Origin: Flavobacterium sp. xlx-214
Lineage (GTDB): Bacteria; Bacteroidota; Bacteroidia; Flavobacteriales; Flavobacteriaceae
Length of the DNA stretch: 64,000 nt
Assembly: GCF_013874595.1 (NCBI RefSeq)
Contig: NZ_CP059431.1
Span: forward strand, 1,178,001-1,242,000
Direction of reading: 5' to 3'
Shown: one piece after another, positions 1 to 12,227 of the stretch
Layout of the letters: every line of letters begins with the position of its first letter
Position numbering within the stretch: the first letter of the stretch is position 1
Notes under the pieces: model-generated
Seen by the model: only the letters and a program-made list of their open reading frames with translations
Database searches by the model: none
Told to the model about the DNA's origin: nothing
Made by a program: the position numbers and the translations under genes

Positions 1-486
1 TTACGTTTGTCATTAGTAACTATTTGCTTGTTATTTGTAACATTTGCAATTGGTCAAAATAAATTACCAAATGTATCATTAAAGAATTTAGATAATAAAT
101 CTATTAATGTATCAAGTTACAATAATTCATCTAAGCTTGTTATTGTTAGCTTTTGGGCTACTTGGTGTGGTCCTTGTATTAAAGAGTTAGAAGCTATTAA
201 AGGGAAGTATGCGCAATGGCAGAAAGATTATGGTGTAGAATTAGTTGCAATTTCTATTGATGATTCTAAAACAATTAATCGTGTAAAGCCAATGGTTACT
301 TCAAAAGGTTGGAAGTATAATGTTCTTTTAGATACAAATCAAGATTTAAAAAGAGCTTTAAATGTTGTAAATGTTCCTTATACAATGATTTTATATAAAG
401 GAAAAGTTGTGTTTACGCACTCAAACTATACACCAGGTATTGAGACTAAAATGGAACAAGAATTAGCTAAGATTGTAAAAAAATAA
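1..486 (+). CDS. TlpA-like thioredoxin-fold protein (5' end outside window)
   Basis: The reading frame is open to base 1, so the true start lies upstream; the TTG at 7 is probably internal. A hydrophobic stretch ending in AIGQ looks like the end of a signal peptide, suggesting export to the periplasm. The thioredoxin-fold active site WCGPC is encoded at 163-177, and a cis-proline motif NVPYT follows near the C-terminus. TlpA/ResA-like proteins reduce disulfides in exported proteins or in cytochrome c maturation. It ends 4 nt before the DUF6029 gene, so the two are probably co-transcribed. The exact substrate cannot be told from sequence. Confidence 0.85.
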   Translation, partial: LRLSLVTICLLFVTFAIGQNKLPNVSLKNLDNKSINVSSYNNSSKLVIVSFWATWCGPCIKELEAIKGKYAQWQKDYGVELVAISIDDSKTINRVKPMVTSKGWKYNVLLDTNQDLKRALNVVNVPYTMILYKGKVVFTHSNYTPGIETKMEQELAKIVKK

Positions 487-490
487 TTAA

Positions 491-2143
491 ATGAAAAGAA
501 TTCTTCTTTTGACGACGTTGTTAACGTCGTCTTTCTTTTATGCGCAAGTTCGCGTAGGGATTGAATCTAATAATCAATACTATCTTGATGATAATAAAAT
601 TAAGATAGATGAAAAAGAAGCAGAAGATAGATTTAGATCTAATACTTATGTTAAGTTAGACTATTTTAAAAATAAATGGGAGTTTGGTCTTCAGGTGGAG
701 TCTTATTATCCTAAAGCAATCATTAATTATAGTCCGGATCTTAAAGATGTAAATATAGGAACTATATACGCTCGTTATAATGATATAGATAATGGTGTTA
801 ATATTACCTTAGGGCATTTTTATGAGCAGTTTGGTAGTGGTTTAATTTTACGTTCATGGGAAGATAGAGCATTAGGTGTTAATAATGCAATTTTTGGTAT
901 GAACGCCAAATTAAGATTAGCTAATAATTTAGATTTAACAGCTTTAACAGGAAAACAACGCGTAGGTATGGGGTTTGATTTTTCTGACAGCTATATTATG
1001 GGAACGAATCTTGAATTCAATGCAGCAGGAGCTTTAAATCTTGAGAAAACCGATTTACGTTTTGGTGCAAGTTATGTTGGAAGATTAGATCAAAAAGCCG
1101 AAGTTGAATACCAAGGGGTACATGATTTAACTAATGTGGTTTCTGGAAGATTTAATTTTGGTACTGGTGGGTTTAATTTAGGGGGAGAATATGTACATAA
1201 GCAAAAAGATATATTAGTAGAGATTGGTGATTATATGGATGGGATCTTTAAAGATGGTAATGCTTTATTGATAAACTTAGGATATAATGAAGGTAATTTT
1301 GGATCAAGTGTTAATCTTCGTCGTATGGAAAACATGTCTTTCTATTCTGAACGTAGTTTTACTGGAAACGTATACAATAAAGGTGTTGTTAATTATGTGC
1401 CTGCTTTAACAAAACAGTATGATTTTTCTTTACAAAATATCTATGTGTATCAAGCACAGCCACATTTAGATTTTTTTCAGGCAAGAAAATCTGGTGAAAT
1501 AGGTGGTCAATATGATTTGTTTTATGATTTTGCAGAAGGTAGTGCTTTGGGCGGTAAGCATGGTATGCATTTAGCTGTAAATGGTTCTTATTGGTCTGGT
1601 TTGAAATCAACATATGATTTTAATAATAATACTGTAGATAATGAATTCTTGAAATTTGGACAAAAATATTATTCTGATATTGCTGTAGAAGTTAGGAAGA
1701 ATTGGACTTCCAGTTTTCAGACAATTACAATGTATATGAATCAATATTACAATGCGCCAATGTTAGAGTCTAAATTCGAAGAAATAAAAACTAATATTGC
1801 TAGTTTTGAAGGGTTGTACAATTTTACCGAAACTAGTTCTGTAAGATTGCAGTTGCAACATATGTGGGCAAAAACAGATAAACGTGATTGGGCTGCAGGA
1901 TTATTAGAGTTTGTTCCTAATTCTATGTTTAGTATTTATGTTACTGATATGTATAATTACGGAAACACACATCCTGAAAGTCGAGTTCATTATTACAGTG
2001 TTGGAGGAAGCTTTTCAAAAGGTGCAACACGTATAGCTGTAAATTATGGTCGTCAACGTGGAGGTCTAATGTGTGTTGGTGGTGTTTGTAGATATGTGCC
2101 AGAATCTAACGGTATAACTTTAAACTTAACAACTAATTTTTAA
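491..2143 (+). CDS. DUF6029 family outer-membrane protein
   Basis: This 550-residue protein starts with a clear signal peptide (MKRILLLTTLLTSSFFYAQ). The rest is rich in aromatic residues and alternating beta-strand patterns with many Y/F/N/G residues and ends in an aromatic residue (TLNLTTNF), as expected for an outer-membrane beta-barrel. I recognise it as a DUF6029-type protein of Bacteroidota; its function is unknown. Two cysteines lie close together near the C-terminus (MCVGGVC). The gene follows the thioredoxin-like gene by 4 nt, so a disulfide in this barrel might be its partner's substrate; that is inference. A strong hairpin terminator follows the stop. Confidence 0.75.
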   Translation: MKRILLLTTLLTSSFFYAQVRVGIESNNQYYLDDNKIKIDEKEAEDRFRSNTYVKLDYFKNKWEFGLQVESYYPKAIINYSPDLKDVNIGTIYARYNDIDNGVNITLGHFYEQFGSGLILRSWEDRALGVNNAIFGMNAKLRLANNLDLTALTGKQRVGMGFDFSDSYIMGTNLEFNAAGALNLEKTDLRFGASYVGRLDQKAEVEYQGVHDLTNVVSGRFNFGTGGFNLGGEYVHKQKDILVEIGDYMDGIFKDGNALLINLGYNEGNFGSSVNLRRMENMSFYSERSFTGNVYNKGVVNYVPALTKQYDFSLQNIYVYQAQPHLDFFQARKSGEIGGQYDLFYDFAEGSALGGKHGMHLAVNGSYWSGLKSTYDFNNNTVDNEFLKFGQKYYSDIAVEVRKNWTSSFQTITMYMNQYYNAPMLESKFEEIKTNIASFEGLYNFTETSSVRLQLQHMWAKTDKRDWAAGLLEFVPNSMFSIYVTDMYNYGNTHPESRVHYYSVGGSFSKGATRIAVNYGRQRGGLMCVGGVCRYVPESNGITLNLTTNF

Positions 2144-2149
2144 AGGATA

Positions 2150-2186
2150 TAAAAAAAGCCCGAATTTCAATTCGGGCTTTTTTTAT
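2150..2186 (+). terminator. Rho-independent terminator after the DUF6029 gene
   Basis: An inverted repeat AGCCCGAATT/AATTCGGGCT with a 3-nt loop is followed by a run of seven T. It starts a few bases after the stop codon at 2143 and is also preceded by an A-run, so it could work in both directions. Confidence 0.9.
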
Positions 2187-2216
2187 TGAATATTAGGTAA
2201 ATAGAAAAAATAGTTC

Positions 2217-2224
2217 TAAATTTG
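2217..2224 (+). promoter_or_regulatory. Probable -7 promoter element of rpsA
   Basis: TAAATTTG matches the Bacteroidota -7 consensus TAnnTTTG. No good TTG is seen at the usual upstream spacing, so the -33 element is weak. Transcription from here would give a leader of roughly 110 nt before rpsA. Confidence 0.5.
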
Positions 2225-2229
2225 CAAAA

Positions 2230-2261
2230 CTTTTAGCGGAAGAAATGGGTTGGGCTAAAAG
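2230..2261 (+). promoter_or_regulatory. Hairpin in the rpsA 5' leader
   Basis: CTTTTAGC (2230-2237) pairs perfectly with GCTAAAAG (2254-2261) around a 16-nt loop. It lies at the very start of the predicted rpsA transcript, about 80 nt before the start codon. It is not followed by a T-run, so it is not a terminator. It may be an autoregulatory or stabilising element, by analogy with S1 autoregulation in other bacteria; this is inference. Confidence 0.45.
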
Positions 2262-2343
2262 GTTGAAACATAAACTATAACATCTTCTGTTTTTAACTTT
2301 CTTACAATCCTAAAAAAAGCAGAATACAAATTTATTATCAGAC

Positions 2344-4110
2344 ATGTCTGAACAAACACAAAACTCAAAAGAATTCTTAGATACTTTCAACTGGGAAAGT
2401 TATGAAAACGGTATTGATGCAGTAGATGCTTCAAACTTAAAAGAATTCGAAGACTTAGTAGAAAAAACATTTATCTCTACAGATGCTGAAGAGGTTGTTG
2501 AAGGTGTTGTTGTAAGAATCACTGACAGAGATGCTATTGTTGATATCAATGCTAAATCTGAAGGAGTTATTTCTTTAAACGAGTTCCGTTACAATCCAGG
2601 TTTAAAAGTAGGTGATAAAGTTGAAGTTTTAATCGACGTTCGCGAAGATAAAAACGGTCAATTAGTATTATCTCATCGTAAAGCTCGTACAATCAAAGCA
2701 TGGGATCGCGTTATTGCTGCTCATGATTCTGGTGAAATCGTTAATGGTTTCGTTAAATGTAGAACTAAAGGTGGTATGATCGTTGACGTTTTCGGAATTG
2801 AAGCTTTCTTACCAGGTTCTCAAATTGATGTGAAACCTATCCGTGATTACGATCAATATGTAAACAAAACTATGGAGTTTAAAGTTGTTAAAATCAACCA
2901 CGAATTCAAAAACGTAGTAGTTTCTCATAAAGCATTAATTGAAGCTGATATCGAAGTTCAGAAAAAAGAAATCATCGGTCAATTAGAAAAAGGTCAAGTA
3001 TTAGAAGGTATCGTTAAAAACATTACTTCTTACGGTGTATTCATCGATTTAGGAGGTGTTGACGGTTTAATCCATATTACTGACTTATCTTGGTCTCGTA
3101 TCAACCACCCATCTGAGGTATTAGAATTAGATCAAAAATTAAACGTTGTAATCTTAGATTTCGATGACGAGAAAACACGTATCCAATTAGGTTTAAAACA
3201 ATTAAACGCTCATCCATGGGATGCTTTAGATGCTAACTTAAACGTTGGTGATAAAGTAAAAGGTAAAGTAGTTGTTTTAGCTGATTACGGTGCATTCATC
3301 GAAGTTGCAGAAGGTGTTGAAGGTTTAATTCACGTTTCTGAAATGTCATGGTCAACGCATTTACGTTCAGCTCAAGATTTCGTAAAAATCGGTGATGAAG
3401 TAGAAGCAGTTATCTTAACATTAGATCGCGATGAGCGTAAAATGTCTTTAGGTATCAAACAATTAACAAACGATCCTTGGACTGATATTACAGCTAAATA
3501 CCCAGTAGGTTCTAAACACACAGGTACAGTTCGTAACTTCACTAACTTCGGTGTATTCGTTGAATTAGAAGAAGGTATTGACGGTTTAGTTTACATTTCT
3601 GACTTATCTTGGACTAAGAAAATCAAACACCCATCAGAATTTGTTAACGTAGGTGACAAATTAGATGTTGTTGTTTTAGAATTAGATGTTGAAGGTCGTA
3701 AATTATCTTTAGGTCACAAACAAACTACAGATAACCCATGGGATGCTCACGAAGCAGCTTACGGTGTAGGTACTGTTCATAATGGTACAATTGCGGACTT
3801 AAACGATAAAGGTGCTACAATTAACTTCGAAGAAGATGTAGTTGCTTTTATCCCAACACGTCACTTAGAGAAAGAAGACGGTAAAAAATTGAAAAAAGGA
3901 GATACAGCTGATTTCAAAGTTATCGAGTTTAACAAAGAATTCAAAAGAGTTGTAGCTTCTCATACCGCTACTTTCCGTGAAGAGGAAGAGAAAAACTTTA
4001 AAGCTGCTGAAGAAAAAGCATCTGCTAACACTACAGCAAACGAAAAAACTACATTAGGTGATATCGACGCTTTAGCTGAATTAAAAGCTAAAATGGAAGG
4101 TAAAAACTAA
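2344..4110 (+). CDS. rpsA: 30S ribosomal protein S1
   Basis: This 588-residue protein has six S1 (OB-fold) repeats starting near residues 50, 129, 217, 301, 388 and 475. The central repeats carry the typical GVFIDLGGVDGLIHITDLSW-type core. S1 binds mRNA on the 30S subunit and helps initiation. That matters in Bacteroidota, where mRNAs mostly lack Shine-Dalgarno sequences. The C-terminal tail after residue 545 is charged and alanine-rich. The start is set by an ATG with no alternative nearby. The codon usage is strongly biased, as expected for a highly expressed gene. It is a single-gene unit with its own leader and terminator. Confidence 0.97.
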   Translation: MSEQTQNSKEFLDTFNWESYENGIDAVDASNLKEFEDLVEKTFISTDAEEVVEGVVVRITDRDAIVDINAKSEGVISLNEFRYNPGLKVGDKVEVLIDVREDKNGQLVLSHRKARTIKAWDRVIAAHDSGEIVNGFVKCRTKGGMIVDVFGIEAFLPGSQIDVKPIRDYDQYVNKTMEFKVVKINHEFKNVVVSHKALIEADIEVQKKEIIGQLEKGQVLEGIVKNITSYGVFIDLGGVDGLIHITDLSWSRINHPSEVLELDQKLNVVILDFDDEKTRIQLGLKQLNAHPWDALDANLNVGDKVKGKVVVLADYGAFIEVAEGVEGLIHVSEMSWSTHLRSAQDFVKIGDEVEAVILTLDRDERKMSLGIKQLTNDPWTDITAKYPVGSKHTGTVRNFTNFGVFVELEEGIDGLVYISDLSWTKKIKHPSEFVNVGDKLDVVVLELDVEGRKLSLGHKQTTDNPWDAHEAAYGVGTVHNGTIADLNDKGATINFEEDVVAFIPTRHLEKEDGKKLKKGDTADFKVIEFNKEFKRVVASHTATFREEEEKNFKAAEEKASANTTANEKTTLGDIDALAELKAKMEGKN

Positions 4111-4129
4111 TTTAAGTTTTTAAAATAAC

Positions 4130-4161
4130 AAACCCGTTAGCATGTCTAGCGGGTTTTTTTT
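4130..4161 (+). terminator. Terminator of rpsA
   Basis: AACCCGTTAG pairs with CTAGCGGGTT (one G-T pair) around a short loop and is followed by eight T. It lies about 20 nt after the rpsA stop. Confidence 0.9.
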
Positions 4162-4170
4162 ATGCTTTTT

Positions 4171-4264
4171 TTGGGCGTTCCCCTTCGGGTCGGGCTTTCG
4201 CTGCTCGCTTTTTCCTGCGCTTTGCTCCGTAAAATAGCTCAAACAAACGCTCAATCCCTAACGC
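4171..4264. repeat. Dispersed intergenic repeat, copy 1
   Basis: This element begins TTGGGCGTTCCCCTTCGGG, continues TCGGGCTTTCGCTGCTCGC and ends near TCAATCCCTAACGC. A diverged copy lies at 12897-12987. It is locally GC-rich compared with its surroundings and lies right after the rpsA terminator. Elements with this core are, to my recollection, common downstream of genes in flavobacteria. Function unknown. Confidence 0.6.
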
Positions 4265-4416
4265 AAATGAGAGTTTTACTAAATATTTAGGGTATAAATA
4301 ATATTTGATTTTGTAGATAAACCAAGAGATTGAAAAAGAAAGATGATTTTTTTTGAAAATTAAATCACTTAAAAACAGCTTGTTAAAAAATAAGTTTAAA
4401 AAACTTAAAAAAAAGC

Positions 4417-4448
4417 TTGCAAGAACAGAATTAGTGTTTGTATATTTG
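4417..4448 (+). promoter_or_regulatory. rRNA operon promoter P1
   Basis: TTG at 4417-4419 and TATATTTG at 4441-4448 fit the Bacteroidota -33/-7 promoter type with a 21-nt spacer. Transcripts from P1 would include the first boxA-like motif before tRNA-Val. Confidence 0.65.
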
Positions 4449-4467
4449 CACCGTTGAAAACAACAAC

Positions 4468-4478
4468 GTTCATAGACA
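4468..4478 (+). promoter_or_regulatory. boxA-like leader motif 1
   Basis: GTTCATAGACA resembles the bacterial rRNA antitermination boxA and recurs before 16S (4687) and before 23S (6690). It lies downstream of P1 only, so P2 transcripts would lack this copy. Confidence 0.45.
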
Positions 4479-4515
4479 AACAGTAAAGATAAAGAAAAAT
4501 AATTTAGAAATAAAT

Positions 4516-4547
4516 TTGGATTGTATTAAAATAATCACGTATCTTTG
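4516..4547 (+). promoter_or_regulatory. rRNA operon promoter P2
   Basis: TTG at 4516-4518 and TATCTTTG at 4540-4547 have the same 21-nt spacing as P1. A second TTG at 4521-4523 is an alternative. The predicted start is about 15 nt before tRNA-Val. Confidence 0.65.
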
Positions 4548-4569
4548 CAGTCCGTTCAAATAAGAAAAA

Positions 4570-4644
4570 GGGCGATTAGCTCAGCTGGTTCAGAGCACCT
4601 CGTTTACACCGAGGGGGTCGGGGGTTCGAACCCCTCATCGCCCA
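4570..4644 (+). tRNA. tRNA-Val (anticodon TAC)
   Basis: A complete cloverleaf can be drawn: acceptor GGGCGAT pairs with ATCGCCC, the anticodon loop is TTTACAC and the T-loop is TTCGAAC. The discriminator is A and CCA is not encoded. No terminator separates it from 16S (136 nt apart), so it is probably transcribed as the first gene of the rRNA operon. The usual spacer tRNAs are only Ile and Ala, so this leading tRNA is notable. Confidence 0.95.
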
Positions 4645-4686
4645 CAAAACTTTTTCTTAGTTTACTTTTAAAGTAATTTAAGACAC

Positions 4687-4703
4687 GTTCATAGACATAT
4701 TGG
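4687..4703 (+). promoter_or_regulatory. boxA-like leader motif 2
   Basis: GTTCATAGACATATTGG lies between tRNA-Val and 16S. It shares 15 of its first 16 bases with the copy before 23S (GTTCATTGACATATTG at 6690). This position, just upstream of each large rRNA, is that of NusB/NusE-binding boxA sites in other bacteria. Confidence 0.55.
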
Positions 4704-4715
4704 ATTAACAGAGAA

Positions 4716-4755
4716 TAAAGAGTAAGAGCTTTTAGGTAACTAAGAGGTCTTGAAC
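4716..4755 (+). other. 5' strand of the 16S precursor processing stem
   Basis: TAAAGAGTAA (4716-4725) is the exact reverse complement of TTACTCTTTA at 6321-6330, and CTTGAAC (4749-4755) matches GTTCAAG at 6308-6314. These would bring the 16S ends together in a long stem for RNase III cleavage. Confidence 0.6.
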
Positions 4756-4780
4756 AACACATCAAAAATATAAAAAATAT

Positions 4781-6300
<1,520 letters not shown>

Positions 6301-6307
6301 AGAGATG

Positions 6308-6330
6308 GTTCAAGCATCTTTTACTCTTTA
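6308..6330 (+). other. 3' strand of the 16S precursor processing stem
   Basis: GTTCAAG and TTACTCTTTA here are complementary to segments at 4749-4755 and 4716-4725 upstream of 16S. Confidence 0.6.
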
Positions 6331-6367
6331 ACTGTTGGTTCAAAAAACAAGAATAATTAAAATACAG

Positions 6368-6441
6368 AGTCTCGTAGCTCAGCTGGTTAGAGTACTACAC
6401 TGATAATGTAGGGGTCGGCAGTTCGAGTCTGCCCGGGACTA
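6368..6441 (+). tRNA. tRNA-Ile (anticodon GAT)
   Basis: Acceptor AGTCTCG pairs with CGGGACT, and the anticodon loop CTGATAA gives GAT. It lies in the 16S-23S spacer in the classical first position. CCA is not encoded. Confidence 0.95.
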
Positions 6442-6531
6442 CTATTTAAGTTATTTAAAAGGAAATTTTAGAAGTTGAGTTATCAACAATCCGCTGAAAG
6501 CTAACGGCTGATAACTGCAAGCTAAAAACAC

Positions 6532-6605
6532 GGGGGATTAGCTCAGCTGGCTAGAGCGCCTGCCTTGCACGCAGGAGGTCATCGGTTCGACTCCGATATT
6601 CTCCA
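6532..6605 (+). tRNA. tRNA-Ala (anticodon TGC)
   Basis: Acceptor GGGGGAT pairs with ATTCTCC with two G-T pairs, and the anticodon loop CTTGCAC gives TGC. It is the second spacer tRNA. The 90-nt gap before it holds a stem GTTATCA/TGATAAC that may help processing. Confidence 0.95.
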
Positions 6606-6689
6606 CTATCTTAAGAAGATAGAGAATAGAAAAGAGAAAATAGACTTAGTCTGTTATCTATCATCTATACTCTATTATCTAAAGGAAAA

Positions 6690-6705
6690 GTTCATTGACA
6701 TATTG
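6690..6705 (+). promoter_or_regulatory. boxA-like motif 3, before 23S
   Basis: GTTCATTGACATATTG is nearly identical to the motif upstream of 16S. A second boxA in the 16S-23S spacer is known in other bacterial rRNA operons. Confidence 0.5.
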
Positions 6706-6781
6706 AGATACATTTAAAAAGTAGAAAAATATTATAGTAAAATAATATAAAGCACATTTTTAATCTTTTGAGATTAAAAAG

Positions 6782-6789
6782 TAGAGCAC

Positions 6790-6796
<7 letters not shown>
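6782..6796 (+). other. 5' strand of the 23S precursor processing stem
   Basis: TAGAGCACAATAAGC pairs with GCTTATGTGCTCTA at 9659-9672, leaving one bulged A. This defines the base of the 23S domain. Confidence 0.65.
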
Positions 6797-9666
<2,870 letters not shown>

Positions 9667-9794
9667 GCTCTAGGGATTGCTTTATAAATTATAGTATTAA
9701 GATTTTAGAATTAAGTATTAAGACTAAAATAGCTACAGAATAGTATCAAAAATATGTTAACAATATTGCAGCAAAGCTGCGTTTAAAGTTCCAA

Positions 9795-9824
9795 GTTTAA
9801 AGTTAAAGGTTGCAAACCTTAAAC
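9795..9824 (+). other. Hairpin in the 23S-5S spacer
   Basis: GTTTAA and AAGGTT pair with AACCTT and TTAAAC across a short loop. The spacer from 9673 to 9855 also holds several loose copies of TTTAAAGTT and CCTTAAACAAAAA. It carries no gene that I can see. Confidence 0.45.
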
Positions 9825-9855
9825 AAAAAAAACGTGAAACCTTAAACAAAAACTT

Positions 9856-9964
9856 AGGGTGGTTATAGCGTTGGGGCTCACCTCTTCCCATCTCGAACAG
9901 AGAAGTTAAGCCCAATTGCGCAGATGGTACTGCATATTAATGTGGGAGAGTATGTCACCGCCTT
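9856..9964 (+). rRNA. rrf: 5S ribosomal RNA
   Basis: The terminal helix AGGGTGG/CCGCCTT can be drawn, and the conserved CCCATCTCGAACAGAGAAG and GGGAGAGTATG-type segments are present. Length is about 109 nt. It is the last gene of the operon and is followed directly by a terminator. Confidence 0.93.
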
Positions 9965-9971
9965 TTTTTAG

Positions 9972-10003
9972 AAACCCCTTCACGAAAGTGAAGGGTTTTT
10001 TTG
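9972..10003 (+). terminator. rRNA operon terminator
   Basis: CCCTTCAC pairs with GTGAAGGG around a GAAA tetraloop and is followed by seven T, then G and four T. Confidence 0.9.
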
Positions 10004-10093
10004 TTTTGGATAATCCTTATTATACACGAGCGCAGCGAATGGACGAAGTAAATGATGGGGATAATAATATTTGTATGATAAATGCAAATAGAG

Positions 10094-10558
10094 TTATTGC
10101 AGTTCTTTAAGGTAATCAAAGATTAATTGTGACTCATACCCTTTACGCATTAAATAATCAACCCATTTACGTTTTTTCTTTTCTAAGGAGTCTTCGTTTA
10201 TAGTAAGCCACTTCTTTTCGGCTAAAGTGTAAAAGTTGCTTAAATAGTCTGCTTCAATTTCTTTTAAGGCTATTTTAATATTGAAAGAAGAAATATCTCT
10301 AAACTTAAGTTCTTGTTCAATTCTTCGTTTTCCCCAGAACTTGAATTTATGTTTTCCTCTTGCAAAACTCTTAGCAAATCGTTCTTCGTTTAAAAAATTA
10401 TTTGTTACTAAATGATCTAAAATGTGGTCAATAGCAGTTTGAAACATACCTAATGATTTTAACTTGGTAATGACTTCTTTGTAACAACGATCTTGATATG
10501 AGCAGTAGTATTCTAGTTTTTTGATGGCTTCGTTGACAGATAATCCGTTTTCAGACAT
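10094..10558 (-). CDS. recX: Regulatory protein RecX
   Basis: This 154-residue protein has the three helical repeats of RecX, with recognisable motifs such as NNFLNEERFAKSFARGK near the middle. RecX binds RecA and limits filament growth during recombination and SOS. Length is close to the family norm. recA is not in this window. The coiled-coil gene lies 46 nt upstream on the same strand, with a hairpin between them, so the two could be partly co-transcribed. Confidence 0.9.
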   Translation of the reverse strand: MSENGLSVNEAIKKLEYYCSYQDRCYKEVITKLKSLGMFQTAIDHILDHLVTNNFLNEERFAKSFARGKHKFKFWGKRRIEQELKFRDISSFNIKIALKEIEADYLSNFYTLAEKKWLTINEDSLEKKKRKWVDYLMRKGYESQLIFDYLKELQ

Positions 10559-10575
10559 AATTTAATGTAAAAAGT

Positions 10576-10598
10576 AAATCCTCTAAAATAGAGGATTT
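10576..10598 (-). other. Hairpin between the coiled-coil gene and recX
   Basis: AAATCCTCTA and TAGAGGATTT pair around a 3-nt loop. No long T-run follows on the minus strand, so it is more likely an mRNA stabiliser or weak attenuator than a full terminator. Confidence 0.4.
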
Positions 10599-10604
10599 AA
10601 GTAA

Positions 10605-10871
10605 TTATTTTGTATTTTCAGATTGATCATTCTCTTCTGTGTCATCTTGTTCAAATTGACTAATTATTTGATCAATTTCAGCCTCTGTTAACTCTTCTTC
10701 CATTTCAACATCTTCAAGTAAAGATTCAAATTTTTTGATGTTCTTTTTTAAACGCTTAGATAAGTCATCATACTCACCTAAAAGTTTTTTGTACGACTTA
10801 ATAACCGATTTTTGTTTTTTAATTAAGCCATTTTGCTCTTTTAGTTTCTTTTTTAACTGGTCTTTTTTCAT
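10605..10871 (-). CDS. Small charged coiled-coil protein, unknown function
   Basis: This 88-residue protein has a very lysine-rich N-terminal half (LKKKLKEQNGLIKKQKSVIK) with heptad-like spacing, then an acidic C-terminal half rich in E and D. It has no signal peptide or membrane segment. The charge split suggests a soluble coiled coil that self-associates or binds nucleic acid or protein. I do not recognise a family. It sits just upstream of recX on the same strand. Confidence 0.65.
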   Translation of the reverse strand: MKKDQLKKKLKEQNGLIKKQKSVIKSYKKLLGEYDDLSKRLKKNIKKFESLLEDVEMEEELTEAEIDQIISQFEQDDTEENDQSENTK

Positions 10872-11000
10872 GATGATACTTTTTGAATTGTATAAAAGTA
10901 GTTAAAATAGTTGTGATTTTCTTGTAAGTAATGTTAAGTTTTGTTTTATAGATTAAGATTTAGATGAGAACTATTTTTTGGGAAGATATTTTAGGATAAT

Positions 11001-11033
11001 AAAAAAATCCTTAACTAATGAAGTTAAGGATTT
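11001..11033 (-). terminator. Terminator of tRNA-Leu
   Basis: A 12-bp perfect stem (AGTTAAGGATTT with AAATCCTTAACT) directly follows the 3' end of tRNA-Leu and runs into a T-tract on the minus strand. Confidence 0.85.
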
Positions 11034-11034
11034 G

Positions 11035-11114
11035 TACCTGAGGTGGGAATCGAACCCACACTCCGAAGAACACGAGTTTGAGTCGTGCGCGTCTACCAAT
11101 TCCGCCACTCAGGC
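11035..11114 (-). tRNA. tRNA-Leu (anticodon CAA)
   Basis: On the minus strand the acceptor GCCTGAG pairs with CTCAGGT, the anticodon loop is CTCAAAC and the T-loop is TTCGATT. It has a type II variable arm of about 11 nt (TTCTTCGGAGT). It is a stand-alone gene with its own terminator. Confidence 0.94.
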
Positions 11115-11188
11115 TTCTTGCTTGAAATTGTGATTGCAAATGTAAACACAAAATTAATTAAATCAAATAAAATTGTATAAAAATATGA

Positions 11189-11215
11189 TTGCTTACAAAA
11201 TTATTTCTAAATTTG
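11189..11215 (+). promoter_or_regulatory. Promoter of prs
   Basis: TAAATTTG at 11208-11215 matches the -7 consensus, with TTG at 11189-11191 upstream (16-nt spacer). The predicted leader is about 40 nt. Confidence 0.55.
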
Positions 11216-11259
11216 CATCCTGAAATAGAAAGACAACATAACTACTAAATTAAAAAACA

Positions 11260-12201
11260 ATGACTTACTTTGAACCAGAAGCAAAAATTTTTGCTTGTTC
11301 TAAAAGTGAAGTGTTAGCAGAGAAAATTGCTAAGCACTATGGTATTGAACTAGGAAAGGTCACCTTATCACATTACAGTGATGGTGAGTTTCAACCTTCA
11401 TTCGAAGAGTCTATTCGTGGGTTACGTGTGTTTTTGGTATGTTCTACATTTCCAAGCGCCGATAATTTAATGGAATTGTTGTTGATGATTGATGCAGCAA
11501 AGCGTGCATCGGCAAGACATATTACAGCTGTAATTCCTTATTTTGGATGGGCACGTCAAGATCGTAAAGACAAGCCACGTGTGCCAATAGGTGCTAAATT
11601 AGTAGCTAAAATGTTAGAAGCTGCTGGTGCAACGCGTGTTATGACAATGGATTTGCATGCAGATCAAATTCAAGGATTCTTTGAAAAACCAGTAGATCAT
11701 TTGTATGCATCAACTATTTTTGTTCCTTATGTACAGTCGTTAAATTTAGATAACTTAACTATTGCTTCGCCAGATATGGGTGGTTCTAAACGTGCATATG
11801 CATATGCTAAATTTTTAGGATCAGAGGTTGTGGTTTGTTACAAGCAACGTAAGAAGGCTAATGTAATTGATACCATGGAATTGATTGGTGATGTAAAAGG
11901 TAGAAATGTTATTTTAGTAGATGATATGATCGATACTGGTGGTACACTTGCTAAGGCGGCTGATGTAATGATAGAGCGTGGTGCTTTAAGCGTACGTGCT
12001 ATTTGTACACACGCTATTTTGTCGGGTGGTGCTTATGAGAAGATCGAAAATTCATCTTTAACAGAATTAATCGTTACTGATTCTATTCCGTTGAAACAAG
12101 AAAGTTCAAAAATCAAAGTGTTAACATGTACTGAATTATTTGCTGATGTTATGCACATGGTTCAGAACAACACATCGATTAGTGATAAATTTATTATGTA
12201 A
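11260..12201 (+). CDS. prs: Ribose-phosphate pyrophosphokinase
   Basis: This enzyme makes PRPP from ribose 5-phosphate and ATP, feeding purine, pyrimidine, histidine and NAD synthesis. The PRPP-binding loop VDDMIDTGGTLAKAA lies near residues 221-235, and the ATP-binding region RQDRKDKPRVPIGAK lies near residue 100. Length of 313 residues is standard. The gene is followed 26 nt later by rplY, and the pair shares one terminator. The prs-rplY (ctc) pairing is common in bacteria. Confidence 0.97.
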   Translation: MTYFEPEAKIFACSKSEVLAEKIAKHYGIELGKVTLSHYSDGEFQPSFEESIRGLRVFLVCSTFPSADNLMELLLMIDAAKRASARHITAVIPYFGWARQDRKDKPRVPIGAKLVAKMLEAAGATRVMTMDLHADQIQGFFEKPVDHLYASTIFVPYVQSLNLDNLTIASPDMGGSKRAYAYAKFLGSEVVVCYKQRKKANVIDTMELIGDVKGRNVILVDDMIDTGGTLAKAADVMIERGALSVRAICTHAILSGGAYEKIENSSLTELIVTDSIPLKQESSKIKVLTCTELFADVMHMVQNNTSISDKFIM

Positions 12202-12227
12202 TTATTATTAATTTTTAAATATTTAAA

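Noticed and set aside
1389..1613. Minus-strand frame of 74 residues within the DUF6029 gene
   Set aside because: It is antisense to a well-supported gene and rich in H, N and Y from the complementary codons, typical of a shadow frame.
9916..10110. Small plus-strand frame across 5S and the rRNA terminator
   Set aside because: It overlaps 5S rRNA and its terminator and has no protein-like character.
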